Part shown: positions 58,409 through 64,000 of the stretch, in pieces
Position numbering within the stretch: position 1 is the stretch's first letter
How the letters are laid out: the number at the start of each line of letters is the position of its first letter
NCBI RefSeq assembly: GCF_035989285.1
Contig: NZ_CP108513.1
Coordinates: 2,604,001-2,668,000 of the forward strand
Direction of reading: 5' to 3'
Source: Streptomyces sp. NBC_01235
GTDB taxonomy: Bacteria > Actinomycetota > Actinomycetes > Streptomycetales > Streptomycetaceae
DNA: 64,000 nt
The notes under the pieces: model-generated
What the model was told of the DNA's origin: nothing
Databases searched by the model: none
The model's input: the letters and a program-made list of their open reading frames with translations, nothing else
Made by a program: the position numbers and the translations under genes

Positions 58409-58518
58409 GGTTCTGCCACCTTCCGTCGAGTGAGTGGCAATATCGCAGCAGGAACTGTGCAGCGTCGGCGGAGACGCCGGTGTTGGTGTCTGTCGTCGGA
58501 TACCCCGTGACGCCCCGC

Positions 58519-59859
58519 CTACAGCGGTACGCGCAGGGCCCCGTCGATGAGTTCGGCGGCCTCGGCGGTGCCCGCGCAACCGCTGCGCGCCAGCTGTTCG
58601 CGCACCGCCCGGAGTCTGTCGCGCAGGCGCTGGGACTCCATTCCCCGCGCCTGTTCGGCCATCCGCACCGCCGTGACCACGGCCTTGTCGGTGTTGCCCT
58701 GGCGCAGTTCGATCGTGCTGAGCATGGCGAGCCGGTGCACCCGCCCCCGGTCGTGCGCCGGGTTGTCGACGGCCGCCGCGGCATGCTCGGCGGCGGCCGC
58801 GAGGTCGCCGAGGCTGAGCAGCGCCTCCGCCACCTGGACGTTGACCAGGCCCGGCTGGACATAGCCGGTCTCGTCGGGCTCGTGTCCGCGCCGGATGCGT
58901 TCGGCGGCCGTCTCCGCCCGCCGGATGCATGACAGGGCGCTCGTGCCGTCGCCGAGGTGGGCGTACGCCTTGGCCTGCATCGCGTACAGGTCGGAGGCGA
59001 GGGCGGGCGTGATGTGCTTTCCCGCGGCCCGCAACGCGGCCTCCGCGAAGGCGACGGCCTGCCGGTACTCCCGCATGAACAGCGACTGGTTGACGAGGAG
59101 GGCGATGACGTACGCCCCAAGTCCCCGGTCCCCACTGGCCTTTGCCAGCCGCAGCGCCTGGTGGAAGTACCGCTGGGCGAGGCCGTGCGCGTCGGAGTCG
59201 TACGCGCAGATCCCGGCGACGGCGACCAACCCGCCGGTGGACCGGTGCAGTTGACGGCCCGTCTCGTCGGTGTAGCTCCCCCTCAGTAACGGGGCGGCCT
59301 CCGCGTTCAGGAAGCCGACGATCCGGCTGCGGGTCGCGATGCCGCCGGCCTTGCGGTACATCTGCTCGTAGTGGGTGCGGGCGGCACGCAGCATCTCGAT
59401 GTCGGCGGAGGTGACGCGATGCCGGCCGCCGCGGGAGACGTCCACGTCCTCCGGCGGGTTCTCCCACTCCCACACCGGCATCACGGCCGGCGTGCCGGTG
59501 ACGGCGGGCGCGCCCAGGATGTGCGGGCGCTGCTGCTCGTCGGAGCGCCACAGGGCGGTGGCCCGCTCGACGAACCCGGAGAGCGAGGTGCCGTGCGGGG
59601 TGGACGGCTCGCCCGGCACGCCGAGGCCGATGTCGTCCAGGGTGACCGGCCGGTGCAGACGCGTGGCGAGCACCTCGCAGATCAGGTCGGGCACCTGGCC
59701 CCTCGGCCGCTGGCCCTTCAGCCACCGGGCCACCGCCGTGTGCTCGTACCGCAGGGCGAGTCCGCGCGCCCGTCCGGCCTGGTTGACGTGGGCGGCGAGG
59801 CCCGCGTGCGAGATGCCCGCCTCGTCCAGGATCGCGTCGAGCAGAGTGTTGGGCTGCAT
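58519..59859 (-). CDS. NsdA-like regulator with N-terminal DNA-binding and TPR-like part
   Basis: A 446-residue protein. The N-terminal domain (LLDAILDEAGISHAGLAAHVNQAGRARGLALRYEHTAVARWL, with the recognition helix between) is the type found in Streptomyces NsdA, a negative regulator of antibiotic production and sporulation. The rest consists of TPR-like helical repeats (GLAQRYFHQALRLAKASGDRGL, AYAHLGDGTSALSCIRRAE). No DNA-binding partner or effector is shown. The start is ATG 59857-59859. It lies between the NUDIX gene and pheT on the same strand. Confidence 0.8.
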   Translation of the reverse strand: MQPNTLLDAILDEAGISHAGLAAHVNQAGRARGLALRYEHTAVARWLKGQRPRGQVPDLICEVLATRLHRPVTLDDIGLGVPGEPSTPHGTSLSGFVERATALWRSDEQQRPHILGAPAVTGTPAVMPVWEWENPPEDVDVSRGGRHRVTSADIEMLRAARTHYEQMYRKAGGIATRSRIVGFLNAEAAPLLRGSYTDETGRQLHRSTGGLVAVAGICAYDSDAHGLAQRYFHQALRLAKASGDRGLGAYVIALLVNQSLFMREYRQAVAFAEAALRAAGKHITPALASDLYAMQAKAYAHLGDGTSALSCIRRAETAAERIRRGHEPDETGYVQPGLVNVQVAEALLSLGDLAAAAEHAAAAVDNPAHDRGRVHRLAMLSTIELRQGNTDKAVVTAVRMAEQARGMESQRLRDRLRAVREQLARSGCAGTAEAAELIDGALRVPL

Positions 59860-60422
59860 GGGTGGCCCCCCGGTACCTCGGTGCCGTCAGAGTAGTGGCT
59901 CCGTCTTCACACGGGGTGTGAACGGAGTACGCGCATTCGCAGGGTGTGCGCGCTGTCGCGGAGCGTTTCCGGCCGGTTGACTGGAATGCCTCGCAAGAGG
60001 TTCGCCGGGCCGTCGGCTCCCCCTCATAAAGCGGCGGTCCGGCGTTGCGGCAACGGTCACAGGTGAGGTGTCGGCTGCGGGTCGTGGGTGGTTCGCCCAC
60101 GCCCTTGGGTACTCCGGCACCGTCCGTTCTGTGGTGCCAGCAGGGGGACGTCGTGGGTCGGTCTGGCCGCCGTGTGACGGAGAAGTGCCGTCGGTACCGC
60201 CCGCAGGATCGGCTGGGCCGTGACCGGGTGATCCCGTATGGCCTTTTTCGTAGGTGATCGCCAGAGCGCCCCAGGCCATGGGCAACCCCAGTGAGAGGGC
60301 CCGCCGCAACGGCCGCCTGATGCCGAACACGGTCGTTGGCCCGCCGTCCAAGGCCACACAGCACAGATCGGACCGGCCCCGAAAGGCCGGTCCGATCTGT
60401 CGAGCCTCAGCTCCCCCCACGC
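59860..60422. other. 563-bp gap between NsdA-like gene and pheT
   Basis: Both neighbours are on the minus strand. The right end holds the pheT terminator (60363-60400). The rest shows no convincing frame or RNA gene and should contain the promoter of the NsdA-like gene. Confidence 0.5.
60363..60400 (-). terminator. terminator of pheS-pheT
   Basis: A perfect 16-bp stem: arms ACAGATCGGACCGGCC and GGCCGGTCCGATCTGT around a 6-nt loop. It starts 23 bases after the pheT stop. A very strong hairpin without a U-run. Confidence 0.9.
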
Positions 60423-62944
60423 CTAGCCGCGAAGAACAGCCCCGGTCCGCTCGCCCGCAAGAGCAACAGCGGCATCCCGCGCCGCCGAAGCCTCGTCGAC
60501 GGTCAGCGTCCGGTCCCCCGCGCGGAAGCGCAACGCGTACGCCAGCGACTTCCGCCCGTCACCGAGCTGCTCCGCGTTCTCATACACGTCGAACAGCCGG
60601 ATCCCCTCCAGCAGTTCACCCGCACCCTCGCGCAGCGCGGCCTCGACCTCGGCGTGCGGCACGAACTGGTCCACGACGAGGGCGACGTCCTGCGTGGCGA
60701 CGGGGAAGGTGGAGATGCTCGGCGCCTGCGGGGTGTCGTCACCGACCGCCTCCAGGACGTCCAGGTTCAGCTCCATCGCGGAGGTCCGCGCGGGCAGCCC
60801 CAGCGCCTTCAGCACCCGCGGGTGCAGCTCACCGGCATGGCCGACGACCCGCTCCGCGCCGCCGACGACAACGACCAGTTCGGCGCAGCGACCCGGGTGC
60901 CACGGCCCGTACTGACCCTTGCGGACGATCAGCTCGGCGCCGGCCTCACGGGCGACGGCGCGCGCCGACTCGATCGCGTCGGCCCAGTCCGCCGGACGGC
61001 CCTTGCCCCACCAGCCGGCCTGCTCGCGGGCGCCCGCGAGGACGGCGGCGACATGGCGCGGCTGCTCGGGGAGCACGGCGTCGAGCGACGCCAGCTCCTC
61101 GTCGGTGGGACGGCGGTCGACGGACAGATGACCGGCGACGCCCTGCTCCTCGCGCGGGAGGAAGACCAGCCCCGTCTCGAACAGCGCCAGGTCGTGGCTG
61201 CCCCGCCCGTCGTTGCGCCGCAGGGCACCGAGCAGGCCCGGCAGCAGCGACGTACGGAGCGCGGGCTCCTCGTCGTTGAGCGGGTTGGTCAGCTTGACGA
61301 CGCGGCGGGCCGGGTCGTCGGCGCCCAGACCGAGCTGGTCGAAGACCTGCTCGCTGATGAACGGGTAGTTCGGCGCCTCGACGTATCCGGCACCGGCCAG
61401 GGCGCGGCCGACGCGACGGTGCAGGCGCTGGCGGTGGGTGAGGCCCCGGCCCGAGGGGAGCTTGGGCAGCGTGGAGGGCAGGTTCTCGTAGCCCTCCAGC
61501 CGGATGACCTCCTCCGCGAGGTCGTTGACCTCGACGAGGTCGGGCCGCCAGGACGGGACGGTGACGATGAGCTCGTCCTGCCCGTACACGTCGCAGCCGA
61601 TCTCCTGGAGGCGGCGGACGACGATCTCCCGGCCGTACTCCACGCCCGCGACCTTGTCCGGGTGGTCGGCCGGGACACTGATCGTGTGCGGGGCGGACGG
61701 GGCGATGATCTCCGTGACGCCCGCGTCGGCCGTACCGCCCGCGAGCAGCACCAGCAGGTCGACCGTGCGCTGCGCGGCGGCCGCGGCGGCGGCCGGGTCG
61801 ACACCGCGCTCGAAGCGGCGGGACGCCTCCGAGGACAGCTTGTGGCGACGGGCCGTACGCGCGATCGACACCGCGTTGAAGTGCGCGGCCTCGATGACCA
61901 CGTCCGTCGTGGAGTTCCCGCCGTTCTCGGCGGCATCGTGGTCGGCGATCTCGGTGTTGGCGCCGCCCATGACGCCCGCGAGGCCGATCGGACCGCGGTC
62001 GTCGGTGATGACGAGGTCCTCGGCGTGCAGCTTGCGAGTCGCCCCGTCAAGGGTGACGATCTGCTCGCCCTCCCCGGCCCGGCGCACGCCGATGGTGCCC
62101 TGGACCAGGCTGCGGTCGTAGGCGTGCAGCGGCTGGCCGAGCTCCATCATCACGTAGTTGGTGATGTCGACGGCGAGCGAGATCGGGCGCATGCCGACCT
62201 TCTGCAGCCGGCGCTTCAGCCAGATCGGGGAGCGCGCCTCGGGGCTCAGACCGGTGACGGTGCGGGCGGTGAAGCGGTCGCAGCCCATCGGGTCCGAGAC
62301 CTGCACCGGGTAGCCGAAGGCGTTCGGCGCCGGTACGTCGATCAGGGCGGGGTCGCGCAGCGGCAGGCCGTAGGCGATGGCGGTCTCGCGGGCGACGCCG
62401 CGGATGGACAGGCAGTCGCCGCGGTTGGCGGTGACGGCGATGTCCAGGACCTCGTCGACCAGTTCGAGCAGCTCGATGGCGTCCTTGCCGACCTCGGTCT
62501 CCGGCGGCAGCACGATGATGCCGTGGCTGCCGTCGTCGCCCATGCCCAGCTCGTCGCCGGAGCAGATCATGCCGTGGGACGTCTTGCCGTACGTCTTGCG
62601 CGCGGCGATGGCGAAGTTGCCGGGGAGGACCGCGCCCGGGAGCACGACCACGACCTTGTCGCCGACGGCGAAGTTGCGGGCGCCGCAGACGATCTCCTGC
62701 GGCTCACCGGTGCCGTTGGCGGTGCCGACGTCGACCGTGCAGAAGCGGATCGGCTTCTTGAAGCCCTCCAGCTCCTCGATGGTCAGCACCTGCCCGACGA
62801 CCAGCGGGCCCTTGAGGTCGGCGCCGAGCTGCTCGACGGTCTCGACCTCGAGGCCTGCGGAAACGAGCTTGGCCTGCACGTCACGGCCGGTCTCGGTGGC
62901 CGGCAGGTCGACGTACTCCCGCAGCCAGGAAAGCGGGATCCGCA

Positions 62945-62945
<1 letters not shown>
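60423..62945 (-). CDS. pheT: phenylalanyl-tRNA synthetase beta subunit
   Basis: An 840-residue subunit. It has the N-terminal tRNA-binding (EMAP-like) domain about residues 40-150, the B3/4 editing domain, the B5 domain, the catalytic-like core and the C-terminal FDX-ACB anticodon-binding domain ([20 protein letters not shown]). PheT with PheS forms the alpha2-beta2 enzyme that charges tRNA-Phe; the editing domain removes mischarged tyrosine. The start ATG 62943-62945 overlaps the pheS stop by one base (TGATG), a sign of tight coupling. Confidence 0.96.

Positions 62946-64000
<1,055 letters not shown>

Noticed and set aside
60045..60257. A 70-codon frame in the gap after pheT
   Set aside because: No ribosome site, atypical composition and no hydrophobic or domain pattern.

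Overview
The window is chromosomal DNA from a Streptomyces or a very close relative. It is strongly GC-rich, uses many GTG starts and one TTG start, and has Streptomyces-type gene neighbourhoods: argCJBDR, argG-argH, metNIQ, and pheS-pheT next to a NsdA-like regulator. No phage, plasmid, transposase or CRISPR array is visible. The 3' end of a CGNR zinc-finger gene enters at the left edge and a 5'-truncated pheS leaves at the right edge.

Layout. 1-5000: small membrane proteins, a DsbA-like protein, an acetyltransferase and pabB-pabC (4-aminobenzoate for folate). 5048-5494: five tRNA genes (Gly-GCC, Cys-GCA, three Val-GAC) behind one promoter, closed by a terminator. 5549-10079: a zinc-ribbon protein, a phosphotransferase, a Ser/Thr kinase and a TrmH-type rRNA/tRNA methyltransferase. 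10143-17416: a corrinoid cluster with a CysG-like methyltransferase, a very large BluB-CobT fusion and cobL. 18326-21389: the methionine ABC transporter metNIQ, preceded by a short Met/Cys-rich open reading frame that looks like a leaderless attenuator peptide. 21630-29264: membrane proteins, a sigma-like factor, a glycerophosphodiesterase, an acyltransferase, a TetR/MFS pair with a perfect operator, and an aldo/keto reductase. 29432-32109: argG-argH with an upstream ARG box. 32335-35793: a secreted protein built from two near-identical repeats, a PPOX-family protein and a haem peroxidase of the animal superfamily. 35889-40138: an L,D-transpeptidase, then a three-gene flavin electron-transfer operon (membrane flavocytochrome, triple FMN-binding protein, ApbE). 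40378-45229: argCJBDR, in which nearly all genes overlap by 4 nt. 45276-56363: a YfhO-type membrane protein, a GH51 arabinofuranosidase, a histidine-phosphatase-like protein lacking both catalytic histidines, a divergent MocR/EamA pair, and a GH10-like hydrolase. 56545-64000: a 3-hydroxyacyl-CoA dehydrogenase, a NUDIX hydrolase, an NsdA-like regulator and pheST.

How the parts work together. The arginine genes form the full route from N-acetylglutamate, with ArgJ recycling acetyl groups, to arginine; ArgR is encoded in the operon it should control. The corrinoid genes supply ring methylation steps and lower-ligand synthesis plus activation. In the flavin operon, cytoplasmic NAD(P)H would be oxidised by the flavocytochrome, and electrons passed across the membrane to a protein carrying up to three covalent FMN groups installed by ApbE. 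This operon, the metNIQ leader peptide and the BluB-CobT fusion are the most interesting points in the window. All functions are assigned from motifs and neighbourhood read by eye; no database search was run.
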